Source: Poronia punctata
Taxonomy: Eukaryota > Ascomycota > Sordariomycetes > Xylariales > Xylariaceae
DNA length: 64,000 bases
Reading direction: 5' to 3'
Assembly: GCA_022579005.1 (NCBI GenBank)
Contig: MU401516.1
Location: 62,001-126,000, forward strand
Position 1 is the stretch's first letter; the number at the start of each line of letters is the position of its first letter. The translations under genes were made by a program, and so were the position numbers. This document shows positions 35,403-48,334 of this stretch, piece after piece. The notes under the pieces were generated by a model. That model ran no database searches. It saw only the letters and a list, made by a program, of their open reading frames with translations, and was not told the DNA's origin.

Positions 35403-38147
35403 ATGGAGAGTGGTGGTGGTGGTGGTGGTGGCGGGAGCCCCTCGAGCTCGAAGAACTTGCCAATCCACCCACACGTACAGGCAGAGAAACAGCATGACCA
35501 GTCACGACGAGAGGTTACTGTTGACAAAGGTCACCATTCCTTGATAACGCCGGCCTCGACCCTCTCCAGGAAGGACGAGCCACCCAAACAGGAGGTACAG
35601 GAGGTACAGGAGGTACAGGAGACGACTAAAAGTGAAGAAGCTCCTCTGATGCTCTTGACACTACCAGTCGACGTTCTAAGTTTGATTGTAAATGAGGCAA
35701 GTATCTCTGTGGAGGTATATCTAGCGACGTGCCGAGGCTATCGCTGACCAGGCCATGTACATACAGATTCATGATGGTAGCGATCTAATTGCGCTGGCTA
35801 TGGCTCACTCGGCTTTTTTTGAGCTAGCGATGTCGAAGCTCTATTCTTGGTTTGACATATGTTGGACACCGAGTGCGGCTGAGGATGACGGCAAGGGTGT
35901 CGACGCCCTCTCGTATGGTCTAGCAACCTTAGCCTTGCCGAATAGATTTGCCCAGAGTATAAGCCGCCTGCGTGGTCCTGGTCCTGGTCGACTGGGACTC
36001 ACGCGCCAAGTAGCGAACCACGACTATGCAAGTTATGTGCGCACATTCTCGATCAGCAATGGCCCTCCAGATGTCACCTCTGAGTACTCCATAGCTAGGG
36101 AGAGTGGGAAGATGCTCTGCACTCTGGTGGCTCTTGCTCTTTCTAAAATGGCTCACCTAGAAAGTTTCATATGGGACACGGACTCCGGGATACTGTCCGA
36201 TATCTTCATGGCACTCTCGTCTTTGGAAGACGAACACGGCGAGTCCCAACTCGGCCATGTGTGGATTCGCTTACACGACAGAACAAACTTGAATACGCCC
36301 AGCTCTTCGTCGTCCTCGAGTCCTACGATGGGTCTCCCCGCTCCTCCGGCGCCGCTTGCCATAACCCAAACCAACAACAAGCTGTCCACTGCTATCGGTA
36401 ATTATGTCTATTCTGCTGCGGATACCTCGGTGCCGGAGACAAAGAAATTTGCCGACATCTCCGTTCAGTACCCGACTTTCAGCATCTTACCACCCCTGAA
36501 GAGTTTAACAGTTCTAAATATAGACGATATCTCCTATCTCGACGAATTGTCGATTCTTATCGAACGGTCCGCGCCCTGTCTCGTGGATCTCAGCGTGGGG
36601 CTTTCTGCGAGTAGTTGCTCGCAAGACTTTGCGTTGCCCTGGGATGGTCCCGATCTGCAGCAGGTTGACCACGAGGCGAAGTGGCCGGGTGAAAGTAAAA
36701 TACCCCTATTCCGGCTGGGAGGAGTCCTGGGGATTCTAGTGGGCAGAATATACGACAGTCAGTACCAATTTTTTTTTTAGCTCTGCCCAGCCCTGCAAAT
36801 TTCGATTCACAGATAGTCTGATTGAAGGGAACGCGTCCCCCAAGAATATATACACGCCATTTCCCCCCATCATCTCCAGTGTTATTTGTCGAACTTAACA
36901 GGCACAAGCAAGCTGACAGGAAGCATTGAAGTCCGTAGGAAACCCAAGACGGAAGTTAGCGCGAAATCCCAGCCCGTGGCTGCCGAGGAGGTTTCGGATA
37001 CTGGCAGAGAAGGAGTACGGCTAGATGGCAAGCTCAAATTGCGAACGTTGGCGCTCGAAAGAGTAGCAATATCCCCCGGCGTCATGGTGCGAGCCATCGA
37101 CTGGAGCAATATGACTTCACTGACAATACTGGACTGTATACATTCCGACACTCTATGGAAGATACTAAGGAAGCATTTCCAACCTACCCCTCTGGTTCGT
37201 GGGGCCCCGCAGAAATCTCCGGTGCAGTACCGTCTGTCGCTCAAGCAGTTCCATGTCGACCCAGTATCTCCGTCTTTCATTACTTTTGTCAGGGAAACTC
37301 TTGCCCCCAACACTTTGGACACTCTATACCTGCACGACCAGCGACATACTACGAGGCCCCTGGTTACAGCAGATCAGATCTTTAACACCATTGTGAAGCG
37401 GCATCGCAGCAGTATCGAGAACTTGCTTATCAACTGTCCCAACAATCGGGGGTCGCGCGATCGTTATAAGCGCTGGGTGGTGGAGGGTGATTTCTTAGCA
37501 TATATCATGAGCGGGAAGATGAAAAGTCTGAGGGCGCTGGGTATTGTGATGAACCGCAAAGATTGGGTAAGCATTGGGTCAACCCCCTCCCCCCCCCCCC
37601 CCCCCTTTTCCCCTCCTTTTTCCCGCGAATAGCCAAAGGTTTCTAGGGAGTGACTAACAACGAGGTAACGCAGCATAAATTTATCCGACACCTGCCTCAG
37701 ATGGCTACTCTGCGGGCTCTTTATATCCCGAGGATAGTGGGATATCATCTTGACGCACCCCGGGAACTCGCCATGAGTATTATGGATACCGTCAGCCTTA
37801 GAAGAGAGATACAGCTAGTCCACATAGGCCTACTCAAGAAGTGCTACGAAATTTACGAGGGCGACCCACAAGATGGAGGCAACGATGCCGCCCACGAAGA
37901 TGATGGGGATAGCACGTCGGACTCGAGTAGCAGCACCTCGGACGAGCCGGAAGCTACGGACAACGGCTTGACCGAGGGTTCCGACGACGGCATAGATGGG
38001 CCCTTCGAATATCTGTCCGACGATGGACAATCACATATAGGTCACTTGGGGGCAGCGACTCGGCCACTGCGACCTCTTCGGCTACGTGAGATAGTCTGCT
38101 GTGAAGACGAAGCCGAGATTTTCAGGGTACGACATGGAAGGCTTTAG
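35403..38147 (+). CDS. F-box protein, uncharacterised
   Basis: F-box proteins link substrates to SCF ubiquitin ligases through Skp1. Four exons are proposed: 35403-35696, 35767-36757, 36902-37566, 37674-38147 (807 aa). Intron 1 is a GC-AG intron (donor GAG|GCAAGT, branch CTGAC, acceptor ACATACAG). It joins LLTLPVDVLSLIVNE to IHDGSDLIALAMAHSAFFEL and so rebuilds one F-box at about residues 83-115. Intron 3 has GTAAGC and TGACTAAC. Intron 2 (donor GTCAGT, acceptor AACAG) fits the frame but is the weakest. After the F-box come leucine-containing repeats of the kind seen in fungal F-box proteins (LKSLTVLNIDDIS, LTILDCIHSD, LDTLYLHD) and an acidic Ser/Asp-rich tail (EDDGDSTSDSSSSTSDEPEA). The first 80 residues are low complexity: a Gly run coded by GGT repeats and three QEV units. 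The real start could be later, at the Met just before LLTLPVD. Confidence 0.72.
35411..35431 (+). repeat. GGT trinucleotide run coding Gly
   Basis: Seven GGT units right after the proposed start codon of the F-box gene. Likely length-variable. Confidence 0.9.
35590..35619 (+). repeat. Three 9-bp GGAGGTACA units
   Basis: Perfect tandem nonamers (35591, 35600, 35609) adding QEV tripeptides to the N-terminal region of the F-box protein. Confidence 0.9.
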
Positions 38148-40959
38148 GTAGGCCCAGGTCGCTACCCTTGGTGATAAATACTCGGCCCCGTGGCGGCCAA
38201 CGCTGCCACTCAGTTGTCGTCTGGGCTTCTTAGGTCTAGGGCATCTGTCCAGGCATCGACCCACATACTCATTTACTTGTATACCTGCATAAACTGCAGT
38301 AAAAGAAGCCCTGACTTGAGCTTGGTTCTGGAATCCCAGTAACTCGAGAAGACGCTCTCGGCAGCATGGTACCTATCTGTTTTGGAACCCTGACCGTGGA
38401 GACGGAGTTCCAAGCACCTACGGTAAACGACGATGCCGTTTCCCATGGGCCGGAGCACTAAGCATAAGGTGGAAGAGAAGTGGAGGTACTGGCGTTTGGA
38501 CCAGCTTCTGAGTTCTGCAGTCTAAGATTGGCTTAACGTCCGGGGATCGCCAGGGCACGTCAGGTCCTGTTATGACAGCATGATGCATATCTCTGGATAT
38601 CAGTGTTTCTAGCGGTAACTAGCATACCTTTTCTGTAGGTGTAAAGGGACTGGAAAGGCAGAAGGGGAGGGGCGGACGGTCTTGTTAACGATGGATTGGG
38701 TATTAGAGGATGATCGGAAATTCGATGAACAGCTGTCCTTCCCCTTCCGTGGTGGATTATCCACATGTCGTGCTTACGAGTATAAAGCTTGAGCATCATG
38801 GGTACCATGGGTATTGTGGAGGTGGTAGCATTAGATAGACTCGTGGATAGCCAGATACAAGTGGGTAGACTAGGTAGATGCACGGCCGACAGCAAAAATA
38901 GCAGCAAGCGATGCAGTTACCAACCTTTTTCTGTACTTGTGAAAGTTGTACGTCTGAACCTGCACGTTGGTCGTCCATCTGGTCGTATGTAGTAGGTATG
39001 TACACGTCTCACCTCTATTTACCTACAAACTGAGGTTATGTATCTGTAGCCCGTAGGTAATTGAAAGTAAGGTACCGTTTGCCCGTATGCGAGTCTACTC
39101 ACAAGTAACCTGAGTTGGACCAACTAAAACACTTACATACCTACGTGTACTAATGCATAGGGTCGCTATAGCTGATGATATATCGATCGTGCTCCGAAAG
39201 GTAGAAGTTTTACCGCTCCCTTCTCTTTGCCCATCAGCAAGATGCTTACTCGCTCACAAATTGTTGCAGAGGTCGCGGCCATGACCGCTTGGACCACCTC
39301 ACTTACCTAAAGAGGTGCTCTACTCGTACTTTAGGTTGGTTTAGGTAGGACAGACTGGCGGCCTGGCGGTTTGGCGGGCTGCTAGGCTGGCGTGGCTGGA
39401 TCCACGTACGACCGGGGGTCCTGCCCTGGCACCTGGGCGACCCAACTTTCATGCAGGCGAATCAAGGTGATTTTCTCTTGGGCCTCATCTCGTCCCAAGC
39501 TCACCGAGAAAGCCACAGTGTCAAGCTACCTACCGCCTACCACGCTTACCTCGTGGGATTTAATGCAGGTACTACATATGATAGGCGTGCCTTGGTGCGA
39601 ATAGGAACTTAGTAGTAGGTAGGTATATTATACATATTTATGCTAACATGCTACTCGTACATACCATCGTTTCAGATAAAAGTGTAGGCCTCCAAGAGAA
39701 CGAGGGCTCTCTTACAGAAGTGTAGGTAGTTTAGCTAACATATTCGTACGAGTAGGGGAGAGAACTGGAAGCTTCAACTGTGCAGCACTTGCTTCACCGT
39801 CAAAAGTCGGCTCTTGGCTATCAGGATTCTTGGCATAGACTGGGTAGGGGCTCTGGTAGGCCCCAGTGGCTTCCGGGGCCCTGTCTGGTAGGGGTGTTGT
39901 TCTCTCTGCAGGTGACACCAAAGGCGGCGCTCTGCCGCTTTACCGCCACTATACCGCTACTTTGGCGATTCGATCCTGGGATGCTGTACCAGTTCTCTCT
40001 TCCATTCCTCATCAAACAAAACAGTCTAGTATTCGTGTTCGTCCGTCGCTTGTCAGGCCCGGGATAATCAGGTCCATCTGACGAAAAAGAAGAAGCTGGA
40101 TTGTTCATGCATCGGATAGAAGGGAAGAGAGGAGGAGAGAAAGTTATATATAACAAAAAGTTAAATCAATTATGATACAAGTAATATCTCTATATTCCCA
40201 AGACTAGTACGATAACCGGGGGAATTTTTTTTTTTAAAAAAATGGAAAGAATAACAGTCTCAATTCTGTAACTGGCCGTCCGATAGCCAAACATGTGCCT
40301 ACGTGTGTCTTACTCTCACCGATACTTCTAGCGGCCCCCTTCTGCTCTTCCCTTTCGTCTTCCTGGTCTCTCGGGTCGCCCTTTGGCCTAAATCGGAGAG
40401 GCTTGCTGCAGGGAAGGGGGAAAATTAAATAGAGAGGTAGAGATGAACTGAATATCTTCTCCGCCACTTTTCCAACTTTAATAATAAGGCACGCTACACA
40501 ACCGCCCCCCGATCCCGTACGCTCGGGTCCTTATACTCGTACTCTCCGATTACATACACACATACCTACCCTACGCTCTCCTATTTATTTGTACACGTAC
40601 GGAAAATAGGGCATCTTGCATCTTCGTTGTATTCAAAAAGAAGACTTCTCTCTTCTTTTCTCGCTTTTAGATACCCTTTTGCCTTGGGTTTCCCCTTGAC
40701 GGCGTTCCGTGTCTATTCTCGAGAGGTCCTTGGTCATTTTAGCGGAGTCTTCTCATTCTTATTGTTTATTTTTGGCAGGCCGTCCAAAAACAAGCAGAAA
40801 TCAGCAGCGATATTACTCTACCTTATTGGCCATCGCCCTCATACTTTTTGTCCTTGCAGCTTATTTACTCAATTCGCTGGTCTGTTTTGGATCGTCACAA
40901 CTAAAATTGTCATTGAAACTTGGCTCTTTTTTCATCCGTTTAACTAGCATCCCGATATT
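38148..40959. other. Spacer between the two F-box genes
   Basis: No supported gene in 2.8 kb. Five copies of TACGAGTA/TACTCGTA (38775, 39321, 39652, 39747, 40534) and many TACCTA words. Two overlapping minus-strand frames at 39712-40156 look partly protein-like but have no recognised domain. Confidence 0.5.
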
Positions 40960-42554
40960 ATGGACAATCTTCCGGTTGAGCTTCTTAGGCTCATTTATTC
41001 TTATTGTGACCGTGAATCGGTCCCGAATCTGCGGGCGGTGACCCCGACATTGGCAAGCGTGGGATACGAATATCTGTTGTCGCCACACTTCACTTCGCTC
41101 AATTGGAGGAACGACATCGACAGGCTACATTGCATCGCCCTCCACGAGCAGCTAAGAGGGAGTATCAAGTCGATAACCATTTTCCTCGGAGAGCTATCTT
41201 ATTACGATGCTTGGAGCACTTCATGGTAAGATGACACTGATCTGCTTGGTTCTACCTTGTTGTTCTTTTCCCTCCCTTTCCTGCCTGTGTCTTCCCATAG
41301 GTAACAGGTGGCACGTTCGTGTGTCGTGTGTGCAAAACTATACCAACAGCAAATGCGGCTAGCGGCTAGCGGCTTGCCACCTTCCTCATCGACGACTAGA
41401 GTCATATGTAATGCTCTTGCCAATACTACCTACGACTACGGTGTTGGGGGCCATCTTTTGTTTCCACATCGGATTTCCGTAGAACAGGGCTATGTACTGA
41501 CCTGGATATCATCAGGGCCCAGCATTTCGTTATCCCGGCCCAGGAGCGCTCTCAGATGATGGGCTATGCTCGAATGGAATTCGACAAGATCGAATCAGGG
41601 CGTAAGAAGGTCGGACCGCTCCATCTGAGGGCCGAAGATCTCCGCGAGGCCTGCTCGGCTCTGCCGAATCTTCGTGACTTTGAAGTCAGCTTTGCCCGTT
41701 GTCCTGCGACGGTCGAGAACGAGTTGATGCGAGACCTATTTGTCTGGCCCAATTGCAGGAAGATGGACCGCCAGGAGACGTACCAGAACCTGGACGCCAT
41801 CATATTCGCCCTCCACGGCATCAAGCTTAACTCGTTCAAGGTCGACCGACTCCCTCTCGAGATTTTCCGGCTGAGCAACCATCGCATACACTGGTTTACG
41901 CATGCCCAGTCTTTCAGCAGTCTGTCCAGCCTCAACTTGACTCTCGACCCCTCCGGGCTTTCAGGGCCAACGTCGGCGTTCAGAGCCGTGAACGGACTAG
42001 GCCGCGTTCTCCAGCTCGCCACGAACCTCACCCACCTCAAGCTGGCTTTCCACCCTTACGCGAGTGAGCAGTCCAAATTTGCTCTTTCGCTACGAGAGCT
42101 TTTCTTTGGTTTCACGTACACTCGCCTTACGGATCTAATCCTGGAGGGCGTTTCGTGTGACGAGGAGGACCTCAAGGAGTTCATGGGCCGCCACAGTGAC
42201 ACTTTGGTACGCCTACGCCTCGGTGGCCGCGGTCTGGCCAAGCCTTTCGAGGCTTCGCACGGTGGCATTCACCTTTACGAGGGCACGTTCAAGTCCCTGT
42301 TTACAGGGCTTCGGCTTAGACTACCCAAGCTAGAGCGCGTCCATCTCGAGGGTATATTCGAGTGCGAACACCCAGACCTGCCGTCGCACGAGACGTACAA
42401 CTTCTACCCGCTTACCGACGAGAATTGGGAGCCTGTGCCGACGCCCAGCTGGGTGCGGTCATCACGTAAGACCATCAGCTGCCAACCTTTCGAGCAGTAT
42501 ATCCTGCAGGGCGGTGTTTACCCGGGCGGGGACTATCTGGCACGGGACGACTGA
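40960..42554 (+). CDS. F-box protein, uncharacterised (second copy type)
   Basis: Starts MDNLPVELLRLIYSYCDRES with an F-box over about residues 1-45 (LPVELLRLIYSYCD...LRAVTPTLASVGYEYL). Exon 1 runs 40960-41225 and ends at a clear GTAAGA donor in phase 2. The last exon ends at 42554 and codes AQHFVIPAQERSQMMGYARM, then LTHLKLAFHPY and LTDLILEGVSCDEEDLKEF, which are leucine-repeat-like. The middle is uncertain. A single 290-nt intron (41226-41515, branch CTGAC, acceptor ATCATCAG) gives 434 aa in frame. Alternatively two introns (41226-41369 and 41441-41487) with a small exon 41370-41440 give 467 aa. Reading directly across is blocked by stops. Both models keep the F-box and the C-terminal part. 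The upstream F-box gene is on the same strand but the two are not close paralogues by eye. Confidence 0.72.
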
Positions 42555-45500
42555 AGGCCTGATCGACCGATCAATCACATCGCACCGAGGCGTCGCTGTC
42601 ATCATCAATCGACCGTCTCACCAACGTTGTGAGGCGATGATCTCACTAAGCACGGAACACGACAACGGGTCCAACGGATACTCGGATAAGCGAATTCTCG
42701 GATAGATTGCGCACCGTATTATCATCATGATTATTAACGCCAAACGTCTCGAATTCCTACATTGGGCCCGCATTTTATTTATCCATCTTTCTGTCTCTTC
42801 TCTCCATCTTCTCCAGCTTCTCTGATGGGACAGATGAGGGACGGCGGTTGCAACAACGGGCTTTAAAAAAACTGCCCCGAAGCCTTCACTAATGATTCAC
42901 GACCTTCTAACGAGCACACACTCCGCTCTTTTGGCCTTTTTTCCCTTTTCTTTTTTTCTGCTCTGTTATGGCACCATTATAGACAACATCACATATTTCA
43001 ACCAGAAAGAATCCTCAGGGAAGAAATCTGGCACTAAAACTTAATGGCATTTGTTTTCATATTCGTTTTCAAAACTCCCATACCGGGGCACGATTGGATG
43101 GTTTACGGACAGAATGCTCGTTTAGTTAGTTATTTTGAGAGGGATATATCAAGAGACAGCAGGGGTTTCTGGGGTTGGGGAACTTGGTAAAGCCAGTTCC
43201 CATTCATCTCGTGGACTCTTGCCGCTTTCACCTTTATCCCTTGTGGTTCTCTTTCAGGGGCTGTTGGGTTTTCAACAAGTGCATTTACACACATCAGGAT
43301 ATGGTTTGACAAAGATGTGGCTTGGGGCAAAGCAAGACGGCACAAAACAAAGAAGAGGATGTGTTTCTTACATACCTACATTACATACAGATAGGGAGAC
43401 ACACGTCCACGCATGCAAAAGGCTATATGCACAGATTGAATAAGAAAAGTATTAAAATATTGGTTTTGAGAAATGGAGTAAACTAACCTAGCTACGGACT
43501 CCCAATAAATAAAGGGAAAGGCAAAAATGTTGGAATATCTGAAGCAAAGAGCCTCCGACCCCTAAATGTCACCCTACGAAAACTGTTCCGTTCCGACCTT
43601 ACCTACTACAGGTCATATCTTACTTATCTTACTACTGTCATCGGCATGGTCGTCGTCCTCGTTGTGAGGTGTAAGCCTTGGTTACTCATATAGAGACAAA
43701 GGGAAGAGTGTTATTAGATAATGCATGTCGCTGACGGTGTAACACTGTAAGCATATGCATGGTACATTACATGTACTGTAGGGCAAGGTAGGTAATATGA
43801 GCCCGCGTTCTCTTTTTTTGTTTTCTACTTTTGGGATGCTTGTCTACCTTACTTGATACAACACAACTAAGACGGGGGGTTGGCCCAGGGATACCAGAGC
43901 AAAACACAAATGAGAACGAGTTAAGTTGTCAAAGTATGGAAATATATAAATCTAATCAAACAATCTTTATATTGTTTCTTATAAAGGGCAATCAAAGTTG
44001 ATTGACTGGTCATCCCTTCCTGTGCCTGTACATGTAACCTACATATGTTACCAAAGAAGAGGTGCCTCGGCTAGGTTTGGTGTATCCGGCAATACTGCCT
44101 TTTTAGCTCCCTAGCAAAAGGTTGCTAAAGATAAGGCTCTGCTACCTAGTATTAAGGCCTTTGGTAGACACAAAAAGGTAGGTAGGCGTTAAAATGTAGG
44201 TATTAGGTACCTTGTAATTATACAGAGTAATATATCATACAAACAGAGAGAAATCTGTATAAAGTTGCCTGGCCTTGCCTTCTTGTCTAATAGTGATATG
44301 CCGCTCTTGTTGCGGAACATCCCAAGATAGGTCACCAGTATTTTCCCTTCTCTCTATCTATGCATATATATTCATAGGAGAATATGCGCATCTCCACAAG
44401 TTACTTAGTCTATCGTGTAGATCCAGGCACGCCAGGTACCTTACACAAGTAGATGTCCAGTATCCATGTACCTCCCCGGCGATATTTCTATGTCTACTTG
44501 GAGGGTAATTAGGCCAGGTACACAATTCTGAACCATGCTACATGCAGTATCAACTGCCTGGGACCTGGTGGACCTGTCGATCCGGGACTTTCGGTTCGTG
44601 TCCGCTAGGACATGCAAGGATCTTGCAAATTGGTCCTACACAGGTGACAGGCCAAGGCTCTTTACCGGCAACTAGACTAGGTGGAAGACATATCGATAAT
44701 ACTGCTCTATCTCCCGGCGTGTTCTCCGACCTACCTTAAGCCGAGGGAGAGAAAAATATGGCATCTTGTCTACATACATGTAGATATACGTGTACACTAT
44801 CCAGCCCTTGTATGCGCTGCTTTTACGTAGGTACACATATCTAACAATCAAGTCGTCCAAGTTACAAAAGGCTATCCAGGTATTTGATATAGGGAAACTC
44901 TTAAAATTTTTCTGACAAAAAGAGGCATCCAACGATTCCAACCTAGGTCTGTAAAGGCCGAGCAAAGCCTGCGAGCATGTGAGTGTATCCGGGCTGGTAT
45001 GGCCAGTGGTATCCTCAACTACCACGTGTACTAGTCGTCATTGCGGGCTTCACCTCTGACTCGTGCCGGGCCAGAACGTTTATCTGGTATCAAGAGATTT
45101 GGAAGGAGGTTTTTTTTCCGGTTATGGTGGATAGGTTCTAGACTATCTCTACGTACAGGTACTTAATGACTGGCATGCTAGGTAGGCCCATGTAAAAAGC
45201 TTGACTGAGAGAACCTACGGGTACTTGTATCTGAGATTCAATACACATACGTGTAAAACAGCCTACATCTAATCAAGCTACAAAGTCTAGCTTTCAATTA
45301 TATATATATATATATATATATCTAAAGGCCATTACTTTAAATATATAAGCAGTGTCCCCTGAATGTAGCATATATATGTGATTTCGGAAATATTATATAT
45401 AAAAAGTACACGTAGGTCGTGTACAAGATAGTCTTTATGTCTACAGCCCCCACATCTGTAAATATGTACCCAGTCTAACCTACAATTATGTACCTACTGT

Positions 45501-46055
45501 AGGCATAGTACATGTAGGTTTGGGGTCAGGCACATGTGCCTGACCAAGGGCCAAGGTACAATTGGGGTGGCGGAGACGTCACTGACCTGCAGCCACCGAG
45601 CAAGCAGCAAATTGGGCTTGTAGTGTACCAGCGATCTGCAAACCCCCATTTTACTGTATTATGTATCTGCCTCTGCAGCCCTCCGTTTCCCCTCTGTCAT
45701 CAGGGTCTCTCGCCCATGGTCGTCTTATGGTTTTGTGAGGTCGCAAGGTCGAAGGATCGCAAGACACAGCCGAAACCTTGACACAGGAAAGAGGTGCCTC
45801 GACGCACAGCAGATACGCGTGCAAAGGGCCCGTTTGACGCCCACTCACCCACCCTAGACTTCTTCCCTCTCTTTCATTCCAATCCACGCCTAACCCCAGG
45901 TCGTCTCAGGTAATCTGGTGTTGCCAGCAACTTCTGAGGCGGCCCGAAGGTTCCAACAAACACCGCGAAGCTCACTTTTTTCGATTGGGCACTCAATCTA
46001 CCTTTGATATTGCCCGCGAGGGGCGGTCATCGCTCTTCGTGGCCGTGTCGTTCTT
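42555..46055. other. Spacer upstream of the SYLF gene
   Basis: 3.5 kb without a supported gene. It contains a (TA)n run at 45299-45321 and many TACCTA/GTAGGT words (for example 44160-44215 and 45475-45515). Confidence 0.5.
45299..45321. repeat. (TA)n microsatellite
   Basis: About eleven TA units in an AT-rich spacer. Confidence 0.9.
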
Positions 46056-48334
46056 TTGGACTGCATCACAATGCAGCGAGTTTCCTCCCTGCTCCCGAGC
46101 TGGGATCGCAATCGATCGAGCGCTAGTAGTCTCGCTAGCAACCACACCCGCAAAACCAGCACCGACAAGACACGCACCGACAAGACACGCAGCTGGGCCG
46201 ACATCATCCCAACGGCTCGCTCTTCTCGACTAGCCAAGGAAGCGTTCTGGCCTACAACCCTCGACAGAGAATGCGAAAAGGCGGCCCGGATATTGAAGTC
46301 ATTTTGCAGTATGTTCATAGCTCCGCATTTACGTGTACTGAGCGAGCCCTTGCTCGACTTGCATGATTGACTTGACGACTGACCCTTCGCCCTGCAGATG
46401 ATGGCTTCTCTGTCCCAGACGATAGACCGGGTAGCCCATTGACTTCCTCGAGCACACAATCCGCGAGTAAGATCTTGAAGAAGATCCCACCTAAGCTCAT
46501 ACGAAATGCTGTCGGATTGGCTATTTTCACATCGATGCGCTCTGGACTATGGACATCGGGCTCGGGGGGAAGTGGTATTTTAATCGCCCGAAAAACTGAT
46601 GGAACATGGTCTCCACCATCCGGTTTAGTGCTGCAGACGCCGAGTCTGGGCTTCGTCCTCGGCGTCGATATTTACGACTGTGTCTTGCTCATCAATAACT
46701 TTTCGGTTCTCGAAGCATTCGCGCGCCCCAAGTTAACACTCGGGACCGATGTCACATTGTCTGCCGGCCCGTTGGTTTCTTTAGGCCTGCTCGAGAATGA
46801 TGTCACATGGACTGATCTGAGTGATACAGCCACTACATACGTGAAAGCGAGGGGCCAGTTTTCCGAAGTCAAGCTGGAAGGTACTGTACTCCAGGAGCGA
46901 AGTGACGAGAACGAGAGGTTCTACGGGATGATGGTCGGCGTTGCAAAGATCTTATCCGGGGACATAAACCAGAGCCTGCCCCAATTAAGGCCTTTAACGG
47001 AGATGCTAAAAGCGGCCGAGGGAAGAGTGGACTACGATATGGCCCTTGTAGAAGCGCTTTCATCTCAACCGGTCCCAGGTGACGCCAATATCGAGTCATC
47101 AGGTACACCAAGTATGTCGCCCGTCTTTGGCCTGCCCGCCATGAACGACCCGGATCCTTTCGGAGTACTGGCTCTCGAAATGGCGGGCGTAGGCATCCGC
47201 GAGGCCGGAACACATCTGCGACCCGAGAGCAGTCAATTCGAGTTCCATCCAAGTCCCACCAGCCCCGTATTCCCCAGGGGAAAGCGGGGGAGTGTTGATA
47301 CCACCACGACTATTAGCAACGTTAGTAACCGCGGTAGTTGCATGTCAGCGAGGACCATTGGCACGGAGAAGAGCCATACAACAGATATATGTACGCAGAA
47401 ATTATCAGTAACGCCGGAAACAACGCCGACGCACAGCCAAAGCCATAGTGAGGACGGCCAGTTGCGACGCTTGTCGGACGAGATACAGGAAACAAAAGAG
47501 CCAATCGAGGTCGATTATACCAAAATCGACATAAGTGCTTTGCGTATGCTGTCTAATTTCCCTGACATAGACGAGCCGCTACCGGACAGTATACCGAAAA
47601 GCAGCGAGACACGACAGCGCAATGCTATCGAGGGCGGGGATTCCTCTCAGCAGGCAAAGGAAATCAGGGGAGATATCAGCCCGGTGCCAATGGATCACAT
47701 TGAGGATGAGGGTGACGCAGACGATGAGGACGGGGGCAGTAGTGTCTACGACCCAGACGTTGATGCTGTTCAAGAAGACGATGATGAAGACGACGAATCT
47801 GATTCTGATAGCGAACTGGACGACGACGAAGAAGAAGCAATTGTTTTCGAGGTAGCTACGGCGCAGGCTCCAGCTCGGATGGGCGTGGCTAGAACCCAGA
47901 TCGTACAAGCCAAAGGGGCTGTAGTCAACATCCCTAAGAGAGTGCCACCGCCGCTTCCGACTCGCAGTCCGGCTCGTGCTTCCCGAAGACGAAGCCAGCT
48001 TCCGGATGTTAGCAGTGTGGTCGGTAGTCCACTGAGGCAAGAGTTCGGCCCTATAGAAGCCGCGGACAATGCGACGCCGCGGGCCTCCAAGATCGCGGCG
48101 GCCTCAGACTACAATATCGAGGATGAGACTCAGTCTTTTGCCAATTCGATTAAATTGGAGGAAGTAGAGAGTCCAACACAACAGCTTCATGACCCCAAGG
48201 TTATGGCAACCGCCGACGCTCCTATGTTCCGGGAACGGTCAGCGAAAAGAGCTAGCGCCATTGTATCAACACCATCTACAGACGACCAGGCCGGTCTCGG
48301 CACCGATCATAAAGTTACATTATCTGTTGCCTAG
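46056..48334 (+). CDS. SYLF (Ysc84-type) domain protein
   Basis: SYLF domains bind phosphoinositides and, in Ysc84, actin at endocytic sites. Two exons, 46056-46308 and 46398-48334, joined by an 89-nt intron (donor GTATGT, branch CTGAC, acceptor CCTGCAG, phase 1), 729 aa. The splice joins LDRECEKAARILKSFC to NDGFSVPDDRPGSPL. The SYLF domain then runs from KILKKIPPKLIRNAVGLAIF through GSGGSGILIARKTDGTWSPP, LGFVLGVDIYDCVLLIN and LGTDVTLSAGPL to about residue 250. The remaining 480 residues are disordered: Ser/Thr-rich, then a strongly acidic tract (DEDGGSSVYDPDVDAVQEDD and onward) and a proline/arginine-rich segment VPPPLPTRSPARASRRR that could bind an SH3 domain. No SH3 domain is encoded here, unlike yeast Ysc84. 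ATGs at 46056 and 46071 are both possible starts. DKTR is duplicated near the N-terminus. Confidence 0.9.

Noticed and set aside
39712..40156. Two overlapping minus-strand frames, partly protein-like, and a tRNA-like stretch around 39910-39990
   Set aside because: No domain, no good splice model joining the frames, and the tRNA-like part does not fold into a cloverleaf.
41301..41559. Second F-box gene exon starting at 41301 or 41308
   Set aside because: Both acceptors lead to an immediate or near stop in the phase set by exon 1.
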